DNA of 64,000 bases, from NCBI RefSeq assembly GCF_007565055.1, contig NC_044556.1, positions 136,995,808-137,059,807 on the forward strand, read 5' to 3'. This DNA is from Rhinopithecus roxellana (Eukaryota; Chordata; Mammalia; Primates; Cercopithecidae). The position numbers and the translations under genes are program-made. The notes under the pieces were generated by a model. That model was not told the DNA's origin and made no database searches. It saw nothing but the letters and a program-made list of their open reading frames with translations. Each line of letters starts with the position of its first letter. Position 1 is the first letter of the stretch. Positions 12,422 to 29,089 of this stretch are shown piece after piece.

Positions 12422-13174
12422 CATCAAAGACACTTTTACAATCTTGTGACAGGTATGGACTCCTCCCTAGAATAATGCACATTATGCCATTCCAACACAC
12501 ACAAATTTAAAAACACTTTTAAAAGTTCATAAATCCCCAAAGACAATTCATATTACATGAAAATGCAGTATTTCTTAGAACTTTGGAATTTTCTGATAAT
12601 ATAAAATGATTAATTAGAAAATCATTTTACTTATAACTAAGGAACTAACAGTGGATTTTACAGCACCCACATAGTCATTTATTCACTGATATTCTAGAAC
12701 TCCAAGCAACTTGGTGTAATGGAAAAAGCTGCTTGCCTGAAACCAAATAACGTGAGTTCTAGACTCAACCCCAATAATAATTAACTGTACAATATTATAC
12801 TTGACATTTTTCTGTAACGTCTGTTGTTTTTATTGCTGAATGCAGTAAGTGAAACATAATAAGAAAATCAGATGCAAGTTATTTTTTATTGGATTGTGGG
12901 TTGCCTGTATTTACTACTTTTATTCCAAAATTCCTAATGATATTTCCCAGAATGATTAATTTTTATAATATTATTGTTTATTATAAAGATAAATCACACT
13001 CACTGTTTAAGATTTTGTTAAATATAGAAAATTGCAAGGAAGAAAAAGAAAATATTACCTATTATTTCCTCCAAGGTGCTTTTAAAATGTAATGCAATCA
13101 TTAATTCAATCAACAAATATCTATTGAGTACCCAGTATGCATCAGCACAGACAGACAAGAAGTTCATGCATATA

Positions 13175-13680
13175 CATGTTTGTACATCTGGGTATGTTTC
13201 TATACATACATGTAGTTTTAAAATATTGTGATCACACTGTTCATACTGTTTTGTAACATGCTTCTCCCTCATTCATGAAATACATTGTTAAAACATTATT
13301 TTTTAATTATCATGTATTATTTTGTTTTCACATATTTAAAAAATATTAAGCCCCTACTGTGTGTGATGCAAGTAATGACAATCTATCCATGAACAAAAGA
13401 GTATGGTTCTTACTATATGAAATTTTTAGTGTGTATATAGGTTGTATTGGCCAATTATATCTTGTTGGATATTTAGCTAGATTAGTTTTCCACTATTATA
13501 AATAATTGTTGGATATTTAGATTGATAACAATTTTCTACTATTATAAATAATATTTTCATCTAGAAGCTTTTATATAGATGTTTGCATATATTTTTGTTT
13601 ATTTCCTTATGGCAGATTCTTAAGAGTTTATTTTCTAGGTTCTAACAAAAATTTTACTACTTACAGGTTGTGAGACAATA
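13175..13680 (-). mobile_element. Ancient L1M 3' UTR with L2 or MIR-like inserts
   Basis: Wording such as TACTGTTTTGTAACATGCTT and GTTGGATATTTAG followed by ACTATTATAAATAAT is typical of mammalian L1M 3' UTRs in reverse orientation. Short L2-like stretches sit next to or within it (about 13095-13160 and 13335-13440). A 44-bp tandem duplication occurs at 13462-13552. Confidence 0.55.
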
Positions 13681-13800
13681 ATCCAATTACGTTATCTCCT
13701 TAAAATGTTGTCTTCTCAACCGTAAAATAGAAACAATAATAATTGGGTATTTTGAGGATTCTTTAAAATACTTAGCAAAATCTCATGGAATGCTAATGAT
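13650..13800 (-). mobile_element. MIR relic
   Basis: It shows a MIR-like reverse-strand pattern: ACTACTTACAGGTTGTGAGA, a CCGTAAAATAGAAACAATAA block, and GGATTCTTTAAAATACTTAG. Confidence 0.5.
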
Positions 13801-13862
13801 GATTTTTAACATTTTGCTCTTGAGGAATATGGTATCCACTTATGAGCAATATAAGAGAGTAG

Positions 13863-14284
<422 letters not shown>

Positions 14285-14778
14285 TACATTTCTTTCTTGA
14301 ACAAAGTTGAGCAATTTTCATAGTGGCCACTTACATGTCTATGTTTGTGAATTGCCTCTTTCAATGTGATTTTTTAAAATTTTCTGTTTTAATTTCAAAT
14401 AGGATAGATATCAATGGATATAACTTACATAATCATAGCCCTTTTGGGGTCCTCAGTAATTTTGAAGAATATTAACAGTCTTAACAGTATAGATGAAATT
14501 TTGAACTGGAAGTAAAAATTCTATAAACATTGTTTTTCTCATTTTTGGAGGGTTATTTTAGTGTTTTCTGAAACCTTTCCCTTAAAAATGTGTGAGAATA
14601 TGTAGAACAATGAGAGCAAATTACTTTTTATTCTCATAGACGAATAGTTTACAAACGATGGGAAAACTGAAGAGAGTTCACAGACGATGGCCAAAACCCA
14701 GCCCCAGAGACATCCTGGCTTGAATAATGTAAAGATATAGTTAGGACTAAAGGTGTGATGACTGTTTAAGTTTTGTAA

Positions 14779-15062
14779 GGCTGGGGGCAGTGGCTTGCAC
14801 CTGTAATCCTAACCCTTTGGCAGGCTTGAGCCCACGAGTTTGAGACCAGCCTGGTCAACATAGCAAGATTAATTAAAATTTTATTAAAAATTTTGAAAAA
14901 ATCAGCTGGATATGGTGGCATGCATCTGTAATCCAGCAATCTGGGAGGCTGAGGCAGGGGGATGATTTGAACAGAGGAGTTTGAGGCTGCAGTGAGCTGT
15001 GACCACACACTGCACTCATGCCTGGGTGATAGAGCAAGACTTTGTTTCTTATTAAAAAAAAA
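14779..15062 (+). mobile_element. Old Alu (AluJ-like)
   Basis: A diverged dimeric Alu that starts GGCTGGGGGCAGTGG. It is flanked by AAGTTTTGTA and AAGTTTTGTG. Confidence 0.88.
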
Positions 15063-15291
15063 GTTTTGTGAGGAAAATAATATTCTTGGTTGTGAACAAC
15101 CAATTTAGAGAAAATGAACTTCAGTTCCGGCCAACTCTTTGTCTTCTACCCCTTGACTATTAGGGCAATAAATAGTTGGGGGAACCAAAAGGTTGGTTCT
15201 GCAGTTCCTTCCAAAGAAGACAGTAAATAGAGCAGAGGTTATTCTGGTCCTGTGATACCCATTACTTGCCTGTTAAAAACGGATGCATTAT

Positions 15292-18133
<2,842 letters not shown>

Positions 18134-18397
18134 TTGACAAATTTGATTTGGTTGATCAATATATTATGTATTAATAAGAATTAATAAAATATTAATTTAT
18201 ATGGAATAATACCCTAGTATTAATATATACCCTATGTATTAATATAATTAATAACAATATGAATTAATTCAGGTAAGTTATTAATTATTCAATACACCAT
18301 ATATTACATATAATATGCCTTAATAATTAATGTTGATTAATTGTTATTATATATTGATATGTACATAAGATATGAATCAACCAAGTCAATTTGTTAA
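18134..18397. repeat. AT-rich element with about 40-bp terminal inverted repeats
   Basis: The left end (ACAAATTTGATTTGGTTGAT, then a TTATGTA block) matches the reverse complement of the right end (ACAAATTGACTTGGTTGATT, then TTATGTA) over about 40 bp at roughly 80%. The interior is almost pure A/T, with TTAATA/TATTAA motifs and a direct repeat around ACCCTA at 18211 and 18229. It could be a MITE-like DNA transposon relic or a palindromic AT-rich repeat. I do not recognise the family. Confidence 0.55.
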
Positions 18398-18715
18398 TCT
18401 AGGATGTAATTTAAACAGATAACAAGAATCTTCAAGCACTTTTTATCATCACAATGAAAAGAATGTTCTCATATAAATCTTAGGTTTCTGTGAAAAAATA
18501 ATTTCTATATACCATTTTATTAATACATACGGTATACTTAGAAAAGTTGTAGGAGTAGGAAAATGCACTTTTTAATACTTAGAAAGAGAACAGGTATTGT
18601 ATGAAGCTATTTAGATAATATGTACTCTTCTTTTTCACTTACCAATTTTACCTCCTGTTTCAAGAAATGCACGTGTTAATGTCCATCAGGAATTGTTGGT
18701 CACTGAGCAGTATGC

Positions 18716-19201
18716 CTTTATTCCTTCACTAATTCAGTCAGTTTTAATTAATAACAGCTACATGCTAGGCACTGTGCTACATTTAGGGCATACCTGGGTG
18801 AATAAAGCAGTTATAGTTCATTCTATCTTGGTGGAGACAGATAATAAGTATACAAACAAACATAATAAATTATAAAAAGGAAGGAAATGGGCTTCAATGA
18901 CAGAGAATAACATGGGAAAGTGGAGAATGGGAAGGGCTCTCTGAGGCAGAGAATTGAAGCACAGATGTGAGGGATAAAAAGCCATCTATGGGAGGTGGTA
19001 AGTGGAGTGAGAATGGCATGGCTCACGCTAGGGTTCCAGGCAGAGAGTGGCATTTGTCAACGAGTCTGCAAAGAAGCAACTAAAAAATTAGATGGAAAAC
19101 CAGGGATTAGGGTGGTGTCATGGGAGCAAAGGAAGGAAAGTGGTTCTAGAGGAAACAAAAAGGTTGAATAAGAAGAGGATAGAAAAGTGATTGCTACTTT
19201 A
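18716..19201 (-). mobile_element. L2 relic, split by an AluY
   Basis: It reads as reverse L2: GCTACATGCTAGGCACTGTG, GGTGGAGACAGATAATAAG and GGGAAGGGCTCTCTGAGGCA. L2-like sequence resumes after the AluY at 19550 for perhaps 100-200 bp. Confidence 0.6.
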
Positions 19202-19216
19202 GGAAACTTGGAGATC

Positions 19217-19563
<347 letters not shown>

Positions 19564-19649
19564 TTAGTGCAGTTTCAAAGGAGTAGTGGGGGTAGACAGA
19601 AGAAAGAAGTGTAAATGGGATGGGAGAAATGCGTGGCGAGGATAGCTGG

Positions 19650-21936
19650 CTCCTGGATACAGGGTAAGCAAATAACCCTTCAGAGAAGTCTGTCAAACAC
19701 AGCATCCAAATGGAGACACAGCAGGAAAAAGGAATATGAAGTCGACAGAGAGACTGTAACAAGTTTACCAATTAGATAATCCAGTTGAAAGTAAAATTTG
19801 ATGATTCAGGAAAGAGAGACATGACCATCAAAATCTCTCCTTAAGGAGAGGGATTTTGCATCCAGAGAGCCATGGCTGGCGCCAGGTCTGTAACAGTAGG
19901 AGGACACTGCCTCCTTTGTGATAGGGAGAAGGGGAACCCAAGTGCACCTGCAGGGGAATATGCAGATTTGATGGTGGGAAGATGAGAAACTTCCCTCTGG
20001 TGCTTTCTGCTTTTTCAGTGAAGGAAGATGAGGTCGCCTGCTAAGAGTGGGAGTTGGGGTGGGGTGAGAAACTTGAGTGAGAGAAGGGAATAAAGTGACT
20101 CTTTCCGGTGGGAATACCAGTCCACCAAAGAAACTTAGAAAGATGCCCTGTATTGTGGAGAGCCTCTGTGGGTTTTGAGAATATGGACTTAAATTAAAAC
20201 TAGCCTTCCAGGGTATGTTGTTTTTCTACAACATGTTTAAATGCTAAGAGCAAAGAAGCTAGATGGTTCCTCTAGAGTGGGAGTTTTAAAGACAGAAAGA
20301 AAAATTGTGGTAATCCATAAAATGGATAACCAGTGGAATAAGCAAAACAAAATCAAAAACAACCAAAACCAAAACCAAACCTAAACAAAAATTCATAAAA
20401 ATGAATGAGTCTGTAGAACAGAGATCCTTTATCTAAGGTAATTAGTGACTACTAGGGAGTAGTCCAAAACTGGCTGATTTCCAGCTCTAGTAGGTGGGAA
20501 TTGAGCCTTTGTTCTTTCCAAAGTCTTGGATTCATTACCTTGCCAATTGGTAGGCCTGATTGTACACTTCAGTGAAACCCAGTTACCTGTTCCAGGAGCC
20601 ATCGTTCTGGAACCTCTTTTTCTTCATGTTTTAGTTGGTAGACCTATTGCTGTTGTCCTTTGAAGTTCTGAATGATTAACTCTTTTTTTCTCTGCCTTTA
20701 TTGGACTCCTAGCTAAGTACTTGTTTCTGAGTTGTAGCACACTCCTTGGTCTTTGTGCTCCCTAAGATAAGGGTTTATAGACTTTGAATCATTAGAATTC
20801 TACAGTGTGAAGATGTGTAAAACATTTTGTGATAGTAATAGGCCATCCAAAAAGAGGATCTTTCACAGCCCTGCTCTCAGGATATATTTCTTCACCTTGA
20901 CATAAATCTTTCATTTTGCATCTAAAAGTCACTTCCTTTTCTTTTCCAATTCTTAGAGTTTTAGAGAATAGCTGGTTACCATAATCAAAATGGTATCTTT
21001 TCAATGACTAAAATAATATTGTTGAGCTATTGACTCATATTTCCTCAAAGTTAAAAAAACCATTTTAAAATTTAAAAATCATTAGCCATGTCTCATAAAT
21101 CCTCTTCACATAAAAATGATTTAGTTTTACACAAATGAAGGCCAGGCTCCTCCATGGATGGAAGCAGTGAGTCTGTGTGGGTCAATCAGGCAGCATGGTG
21201 AGAAGAGAGGATGCTTTTTGTGGTCAGATGGACTTGAGATTGCTTATGGCTGTGCCCTTCATCTACTTCTCTGCCTGACACTAACTAGCTGCTTCTTTTT
21301 CCCCCTTTTCTCCCTACCTCCCGGAGACATGTCATGCAGTGGAAAGTCATTCTGCACTTTATTCCTAGTCCTGCCTGTATTTGTCAGGCTATGGTTTAGC
21401 TGCAGTTGTCTAACTTCCTCCGGTCCAATTTCTCATTGGCAAAATGAAGGGGAGAGTATAACACTGGTTTGGTTAATTTCACATTTTCCCAAGGACCCAT
21501 TGAGGCATTATATCTCATCTGCAGAAGCTCAACTGAAACCTGCTGATTGATTTTACTAATGTACTTTTGGCACAGTTCTCCAGGTTGTTACTCAAAGCTA
21601 GAGGCAATATAAATTTCATTTTGAAGCAAATGACAGCACTTTCAGTTCATTTCAACCTGAGTTTATTATATGTAACACCTAAATATTCAGGATGTGCTGC
21701 ACGTTCATTATGGTGCTGGCAGAAGTAGGTAGTACAAAAAGAACTTAAAATTTCCTATCATTTTACTCTTTATAGTAATGTACGTTCCTCCCTCCTCAAA
21801 AATTTTCCATGAAACTCTGGAACTATGTTGTAGTAACCCACAGAAGTAGAAGGGAAAAACATGTGCTGCAATGCTCCAATGCACACATAAATGTTATTTA
21901 AAGGGTCTGCAGACTGCCATAGATACATGTATTTCA
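19650..21936. other. Mostly unique intron 1 sequence
   Basis: No exon is seen. A low-complexity CAAAAC-rich stretch lies at 20340-20400. Weak reverse MIR-like wording appears around 21210-21480. Confidence 0.4.
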
Positions 21937-21946
21937 ACATAATTGG

Positions 21947-21950
<4 letters not shown>

Positions 21951-21991
<41 letters not shown>

Positions 21992-22144
21992 AGATGGAAT
22001 CTCGCTCTGTTGCCCAGGCTGCAGCGCAGTGGTGCGATCTGGGCTCACTGCAACCTCTGCCTCCCAAGTTCAAGCAATTCTCCTTCCTCTCCTGTAATCC
22101 CCTGAGTAGGTGGGATTGCAGGTGCCCACCACCATGCCCGGGCA
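21951..22144 (-). mobile_element. Truncated Alu
   Basis: A reverse Alu with a 40-base poly-T, truncated at its 5' end so that only about 150 bp of body remain. The target duplication ATAATTRGCTTT lies at 21939-21950 and 22145-22156. Confidence 0.92.
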
Positions 22145-22159
22145 ATAATTAGCTTTCTT

Positions 22160-23980
22160 TATAAACCAATATAATACTGTTATACTCTATAAAGTGGTCC
22201 CTAGGCTTCACTAGATTGCCAAACAGGTCCATGGAACAAAAAAAGATTAAAAACCCCCAAGTCTACTCCTCTCAAATGTGTACTCTATTTACAGAGTCCT
22301 TAATCCTGCAAAATACTAGGTTTCTTGTTCTTTTCAAAAGTGAATTACCATCACAGTGTCTAAAATAACATTTCTAAAACTTCTTATGATCTGAGAAGAA
22401 AATGGTAACCCTGAATTCCTATTACAAGTTACCCAGTTCAGGAATTGTAGAATGCTGATCTTGCATTTAGTGTTCGAACTTTACAGTAACATCTGGAAGC
22501 AGGTGTACACCCTTCTGTGCTTCCACAACTCCTGATGATATTGTTTATCATCAATTTATTCCTTTTAAAGATCATAGTAATTCCATACTTTAAACTGTCA
22601 GATCAATCTCACCAGCTGCCTGAAATAGTCATGGCATTCATTGAAAAGCAAAGCAAGCCATGAATGCTGATGATTGTATCCAGTAATAAAATGGTTCTTA
22701 TTAAACGTTTAAGCCAGTTTGATGGTTTTCCTGGGGGTTTTCCTGAACTGTTTACTTTAGAAAAAAGATATGGCTTTCCTTGCTGTGGAAACCTTGGCAG
22801 ACCCTGTCACTTAAAAAAAGGCAGCAATTAAAGAGGGAGTGGAACCCTCAACAAAACACAAATACTACCTCGGGGAGCATATTTGCAAAACATCCAGTCT
22901 AGAGAGAAAAGCTGTAGAAATAATGCTGTTGTCAAAACACACTTCTTTTCCTAGCATTTTGTGCCACATTGTTTCATGTATTTATAACATGTTAACAATA
23001 AGTACATCACCATTGTCAGTTTCTCTTAAGTAGAAGGCAGAACATTATCCTTCTATATTTTCTGAAAATGCACAGCATATATTTAACACCTATCAATGTG
23101 ATATTATTCCATAATGGTCTGTGTGGGAAGAGGAATTTTTTAAACAATCTAATATTTGAAAACAATTTATAACTATGATTCAAACCTAGAAGGATGAAAG
23201 TGATTCTTTTTCAGTTTTATTGGACCAATCCCAAGGAGAAATTCAGTTATTTGTATTCCTCACATTCATATCTTGGATCTACTCTGTCCTTCTAAACTAT
23301 AACTTGGTAACTTAAGATTTTAGCCAAATTGAAACTATATATATGTTATTTTAATTTTGGCATATTTTTAGCCCCAGTGTGTGTGGGGGGCGGGATGGGG
23401 CAGTGAGGATGCCAGTAGGGTATAAAGAAAGAGTACCTGGTTGAAAATGAAGAGGTATGTTCAGTTTCAGCTGTTCTCCTTACTGGGTAACTTGGTGAGG
23501 TTATATCTTGAGGCCTCAGCTTACAAATTTGTACAATGAAGTACTTTCTAGGTGGTGATTATGAATATTTCCTCCTTCCCCAAAATTTCTTGACCTTAAA
23601 ATATGGCCAGAATGGCCACTTGTTTTTGACCACCAAGAGGTGAAAGAATGGAAAATAACAGCAAACTAGAGTGGTCAAGGAATGAAAACTAGAACACTGG
23701 CTTGGGAGTGAGGAGACATTCTTGCTTTGTTTGTAATGCACTATGTGAAACTGGGCTGGCCAGTTTCCTGATCCTTAAGATGGACAGGTTTATCTGGATT
23801 AGTACTTCCCAAATGTGAAGTGGTTAGATGTTATCCTTATGCTTCATTTATGTAGAATGTGTGTATGTATATGTTGGTGAGGGGTTGCGGGGAGCTTTTT
23901 AAATAATCAGATGAGGGTAGCTGCTCCATCTTAAAGGAGCTATGCTCTCTCCTTTATAATCTTCACCATCCTAGTTGAGA
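22160..23980. other. Mostly unique intron 1 sequence
   Basis: No exon is seen. A hAT-transposon-like end may lie at 22205-22262 (GGTCCATGGAACAAAAAAAG followed by TTAAAAACCCC). A weak reverse MIR pattern occurs near 23680-23800. Confidence 0.35.
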
Positions 23981-23994
23981 TGCATATCATATCT

Positions 23995-24293
23995 TTTTTT
24001 TTTTTTTTTTTTTGAGATGGAGTCTTGCTCTGTTGCCCAAGCTGAAGGGCAGTGGTGCAATCTTGGCTCACTGCAACCTCCGACTTGGGTTCAAGCAATT
24101 CTCCTGCCTCAGCCTCCTGAGTAGCTGAGATTACAGGTGCCTACCACCACGCCCGGCTAATTTTTTGTATTTTAGTAGAGACAGGGTTTCACTGTGTTGC
24201 CCAGGCTGGTCTCGAACTCCTGAGTTCAGACAATCCACCCGCTTCGGATTCCCAAAGTGCTAGGATTACAGGCATGAGCCACTGCGCCCGGCC
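23995..24293 (-). mobile_element. AluS-type
   Basis: A full-length reverse Alu from poly-T to CGCCCGGCC. Flanks GCATATCATATCT (23982-23994) and GCATAGTGTATCT (24294-24306) are a diverged target duplication. Confidence 0.93.
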
Positions 24294-24418
24294 GCATAGT
24301 GTATCTTATATCACATCTGGACTTCCCTGGCCGATTTTCTCCCTCCCTCCTCCAGCACCAGTTTTCTCCACTAACAATTGTATGCTGCTTCAACTGCTGT
24401 GTTTATGTCATTAAAACA

Positions 24419-24825
24419 TGTCATGGGCTGAAATATGCCCCCTCCAAATGCATACATTGGACCCTAAATCCCAATACGTCAGAATGTAAAAGTATTTGGG
24501 GATAAGGCCTTTAAAGAGGGCATTTAATTGAAATGAGGCTGTTAGGGACATGTCCTAATCCAATGTGACTAGTGTACTTAAAAGAAGAGGGAATTTGAAC
24601 ACACACAGAGACACCAGGGGCCTCTGTGCACAGAGGAAAGCACATGTGAGGACACAGCGAAAAGCCCCTATCTACAAGCCCAGGAGAGAGGTCTCAGGAG
24701 AAACCAAAGCTGCCAAACTTTGATCTTGGACTTCCAACCTTGAGAACTGTGAGAAAATAAATTCCCATTGTTTAAGCCACTCGGTCTGTGATACTTTGTT
24801 ATGGCAACCCTCGTAAACTAACACA
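24419..24825 (+). mobile_element. MLT1-type MaLR solo LTR
   Basis: It begins TGTCATGGGCTGAA and ends GTAAACTAACACA, with the MLT1 hallmarks GATCTTGGACTTCCAACCTT and AATAAATTCCCATTGTTTAA. It is a solo LTR with no internal retroviral sequence. Confidence 0.85.
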
Positions 24826-25394
24826 AAGTGCCACTTTCATCATGCCACCTCCCTGCTAAGACTCGAATAACTCTATTGCTTATTGTATAATTTCTCAGAA
24901 ACTCTGCATGTGCTTCAGGGTCTTTTGTAGAGTGAAAAAAATGACGTAGAAAGAGGATTCTAGGGCCAGCTCAGCCCGTGTTAACCCAGATGACCTGGGA
25001 ACTTTCTTATTCTTCCTGAGACAATTATTCTTTGGTAGAGACTGGTTGTGGGAGTCTGCCTTAGTTTGCATTGTCAGTTAAACAAATTACTTACCTTTCA
25101 AAACCTGTTTTTTTTTAAATTTCAAAATTAGTGATAGTAATCCCTATCTTATAAAAAATAAATGAGATCATATATATAAATCCTTAAAGTACTTGGGAAA
25201 TGTTTAACAAGTGTGGATTTTCAAAATTAAGTATTCATATTAGCAACTGCTAAGATACATTCCAGTTTCACATTCTAGATTCTATAAATGTAATCTACTT
25301 GCTCTTGATTGTTTCTTAAGATAAGAGCACATTTATTATCTAGACAGTTTTGTCCAGTACATCATGCAAATTCCCCAGTTTGCGTATTCATCCT

Positions 25395-25640
25395 TTAGTC
25401 AATAGTAACTGAATTATCACTCTGGGCCCAAAACGAATACAGGGAGAAGACAGAACTTCCTTTGTGCTGCTCCCAGCTATGGGAGACTGACACATGTATA
25501 ATGGTAGTCTAGTATACAATATTGTGATAAGAGATTTCAAGGAAAGGTACAAGGGACCTAATCTAATAGATACATTAAGAGATGACTGACTTTAGAGAGT
25601 GAATTTATGCAGAACCCTGAATGACAGGCGGACATGATCC
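25395..25640 (-). mobile_element. Possible L2 relic
   Basis: Diverged L2-like wording in reverse orientation (AATACAGGGAGAAGACAGAA, CCTGAATGACAGG). Weak. Confidence 0.35.
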
Positions 25641-26611
25641 TGCAGAGAAGGTGTGGGTAAGGACAGCATCAGTTGAGAGCCTGAGGTGGATGGAGTATCT
25701 CCAATGTCGTGGCCTTTTCCTAGAGGAAATGTTTCCTCTTCCTCTTACTATAGATCTAAGCTCTTTCACATTTTCAAGTGTCAGATCAGTTACTTACCAT
25801 TTTCTCTGAAGCCGTTTCTACTTTAAACCACTGCAATCTCTACCTTCTTTGAAACTCTAGTAGGTATTTCATATATACTTGTCTATGTAATTATAATGAG
25901 CTTTCAAGAATACATATTTGATAGATTAAGAAGCTGTGACTTAGGAATACAAATGGAGAGGGAAATCTTAAAAGGAACAGTATGAATATCAGCCATATGG
26001 CACCACCTGTTACTACTGTGGGACTTAGTGGCAGGTTCCATACCATTGGGTTCCAGGCTCAAGAAACAGACATAGTTAATTATTCTGTGCCTTTGTGTCT
26101 GGAGTCATGCTTTTACATTTCTTTGGGAATAGGGAGGTGTTCCTGTAGTAAATTGAGAGTATGGTTTGAGAGACACTTTTAATATAAAGCAGCTCATTTA
26201 CCCATCTGAATTCCTATTGTTTCTTTATTCCTTTGTAACGGTTGGCAATGTCAAACTCTTTGTATAGCCTTGGTTTACCAAAAAAGCACTATGAAATTAA
26301 TTTAAAAGCTTAAAACTTTAGTGATGCCTTAGTAACTATATATCATTATAAGAATGATGATGATGGAAACATAGTAATATAATGCTCTGTTTGCTTTTAG
26401 AATATGTTCCATATCCAGTGTAATGGAGAAAGCTTTGAATTTGACAGCAGACAAGTTAGTGTCCAAATGTGTTCTACTTTTAAAAATGTTAATGGATCAA
26501 AACATCAGTGTTTCTATTAAAAATTTATTGTTGTATATGAAAATGTACTTGGTCTTTATAAAAGGTGCTCAATAAATTTGCCTACTTGAATTTCTTAGAA
26601 ATCTCCGCAGA

Positions 26612-26964
26612 GGTTGGGTGCGGTGGCTCACTCCTGTAATCCCCCCACTTTGGGAGGCCAAGGCCACACCTGATCACACTGTAATCCTCCAACTTTAGGA
26701 GTCCAAGGCGGGTGGATCACTTGAGGTCAGGAGTTTGAGATCAGCCTGGCCAACACGGTGAAAACCCATGTCTACTAAAAATACAAAAATTACCTGAGCG
26801 TGATGGTGGGTGCCTGTAGTCCATGCTACTCATGAGACTGAGGCATGAGAATTGCTTGAACCCAGGAGGCGGAGGTTGCAGTGAGCTGAGATAGCACTAC
26901 ACTCAATCCTGGGCAACAGAATGAGACTCTGTCAAAACAAACAAACAAACAAACAAACAAAAAC
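26612..26964 (+). mobile_element. Old Alu with internal duplication
   Basis: This Alu has two successive copies of the CACTTTGGGAGGCCAAGGC region (about 26635-26665 and 26680-26708) separated by a short spacer. The tail is (AAAC)n. Confidence 0.9.
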
Positions 26965-27074
26965 TCCCTATAGAATTAAATGACTAATGACTTGCATGAG
27001 TTGAAACAGTTTGAATTGAGGCAGTTTGAGGGGAATCATCACCAGTTTCATAAACAATAATAATAATAATGATT

Positions 27075-27290
27075 ATTTTGTACATTTATGGTCTTCCAGG
27101 TACGGTGCTTGGTGATTTACATATATTTTCTTATTTCATCATCCTACGGTCTCTGTGAGGATTAAGGGCCATTTTCCCCACTTACAGACAAGGAAACTGA
27201 GGGTCAGGATCCCGCAGATAGAGAAAGGAGGAGACAAGCTAGAACTTGGGTCATTCTGGCTGCAGTCGAGAAGTTGCTGCCACTTAAATG
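27075..27290 (+). mobile_element. MIR
   Basis: Forward MIR core is clear: GGTACGGTGCTTGGTGATTT, then ATTTTCCCCACTTACAGACA and AGGAAACTGAGGGTCAGGA. An (AAT)n tract precedes it at 27055-27069. Confidence 0.75.
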
Positions 27291-28179
27291 CTGAAACTTT
27301 TAATATCTCCATATGCCTATACAATGAGTTGGAGGGAAAGCGAAAAGAATCTTTTGCATCCTATCCCTCTTTCCTCCAGATGCCACAACCCTAATAATAT
27401 CCCCTCCTTTTCCTCTTGTCATATCACTGTACACAGAGAGAGAAGTGACAAAACACTCTAGTCTGGGTTTTTGTTTCTGTTCATTTTCCTGAGAAGTCTA
27501 TCTTGCCTTGACAACATGACTAAAAGTTTTGGAAAGATCACACACTATTAAACTTTCATTGAATGCCAACAGTTACATTGCATAGGGAAATATCTGTTGA
27601 AAAGTCTATCCAAATTTCCCTCTCGTTCATGTTCTGAAAGTTTCTAATTACAGGGCAGGGAAAGCAAAAAAAGAAAGAGAAAAAAAACCCTGTGAATTTC
27701 ATATCTCTTACTTCAGACTTAAGAGACTGTGTATACTCACCAAGACTGGTTATTTAGCTTAGTTATAAGAAACAAAGGAACAAAAACCCTGCTATTTTAG
27801 GAGTATTCATGAGAGTGGTTGTGCAAACTAGTTGTAATAAGGTTTCCAGAACTGAGCTAATTCTGGGACAAAAAACATTTTCCTACTGTTTCATGTGGTT
27901 AGTTGGACAGAAATGCCTTAATTTTGCAGAAACCTAAAATATCTGCTGCTACTATTAACAGTTATAGAGAGAGAGGGGAAAAAAAAGGACGGGTGTCTAT
28001 TCCTAACTGGAATTGAAAATGCAGCCACTGCCTGACAGTAATGGCTAGTGATTTTACCCTGAAGGAAGTGATTGTATTTCAGTAATTTCTTCATAGGATG
28101 TCTTTGTTTCTTCCCTTGGCTATAACTGTGTAATAAAATTTATAAATATAAATTAGATCTGTTCACATGTATTAAATTT

Positions 28180-29080
28180 TTAAAGTAAATTTTATTTTGA
28201 AATAATTTAAGATAAGAAATTACAAAAATATTACAGGGTTCTCATGTGCCCTTCATTTAGCTTTCCCTAGTATAACATCTGACAACCACAGTACATTATC
28301 AACACCAGGAAACTGACATTGGTACAATGCTATTAATTAAACTACAAACCTTATTTGGATTCCATTAGTCTTTTATATACATTCAATTTTATCCAGTGTG
28401 ACAACCTCTAGTTTTTTATTGGAATGTTACATCACTCACATTTAACGTTATTGGAAGCATGATTGGATGTTTGTCTTCCATTTTGCTGTTTTCCATGTCT
28501 CTTTTTTTAATTCTTCTGTTCCTTACATTAAATAGCTATTTTGTCGTGGCCCATTTTAATTCCTTTATTGATATTTTAACTATAGTTTTGAGTTATTTTC
28601 TTAGTGATTGCTCTAGGAATTAAACTATATGCCTTAATTTGTTATAGTCTACTTCATATCAATAATACATTTATTCCAGTAAAATGCAAAAACTTTTCTG
28701 CAGTGTAGTTCTAGTCCCTGATCGTTTCTCCTTTTTGCTATTATTGTTGTATATATTAGATAGGATTATAATTTATTGCTATGTAAATGCTATGTCTTTT
28801 GAAGAAGTTGAGAGAAGAAAAGGAAATGTTTATAGAATATTTTATATTAATCTACATATATTTATATTTGAAGAATATAATATAGAATATTTTATATTAA
28901 CCTACATATTTACTGTTACTGTTAAATAGAAAAGGCTTCAGAGAAATGGTAAATAACTGATCTGATATTTGAAAGTGTGAAAGAGCTTATTTACTGGCAC
29001 CCTGTATTTCTTTCTATAGGTTCAATAATGATCTGGTGTCATTTCCTTGGTCCAGTATACCTCTATCCCATCTCCCTTCT
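28180..29080 (-). mobile_element. Ancient L1M 3' UTR
   Basis: Reverse-orientation L1M wording: AAATATTACAGGGTTCTCAT, AACACCAGGAAACTGACATT, then TGCTCTAGGAATTAAACTAT, and CTGGTGTCATTTCC near the right end. Highly diverged. A 50-bp-spaced duplication lies at 28831-28909. Confidence 0.6.
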
Positions 29081-29089
29081 TTTGTGCTA

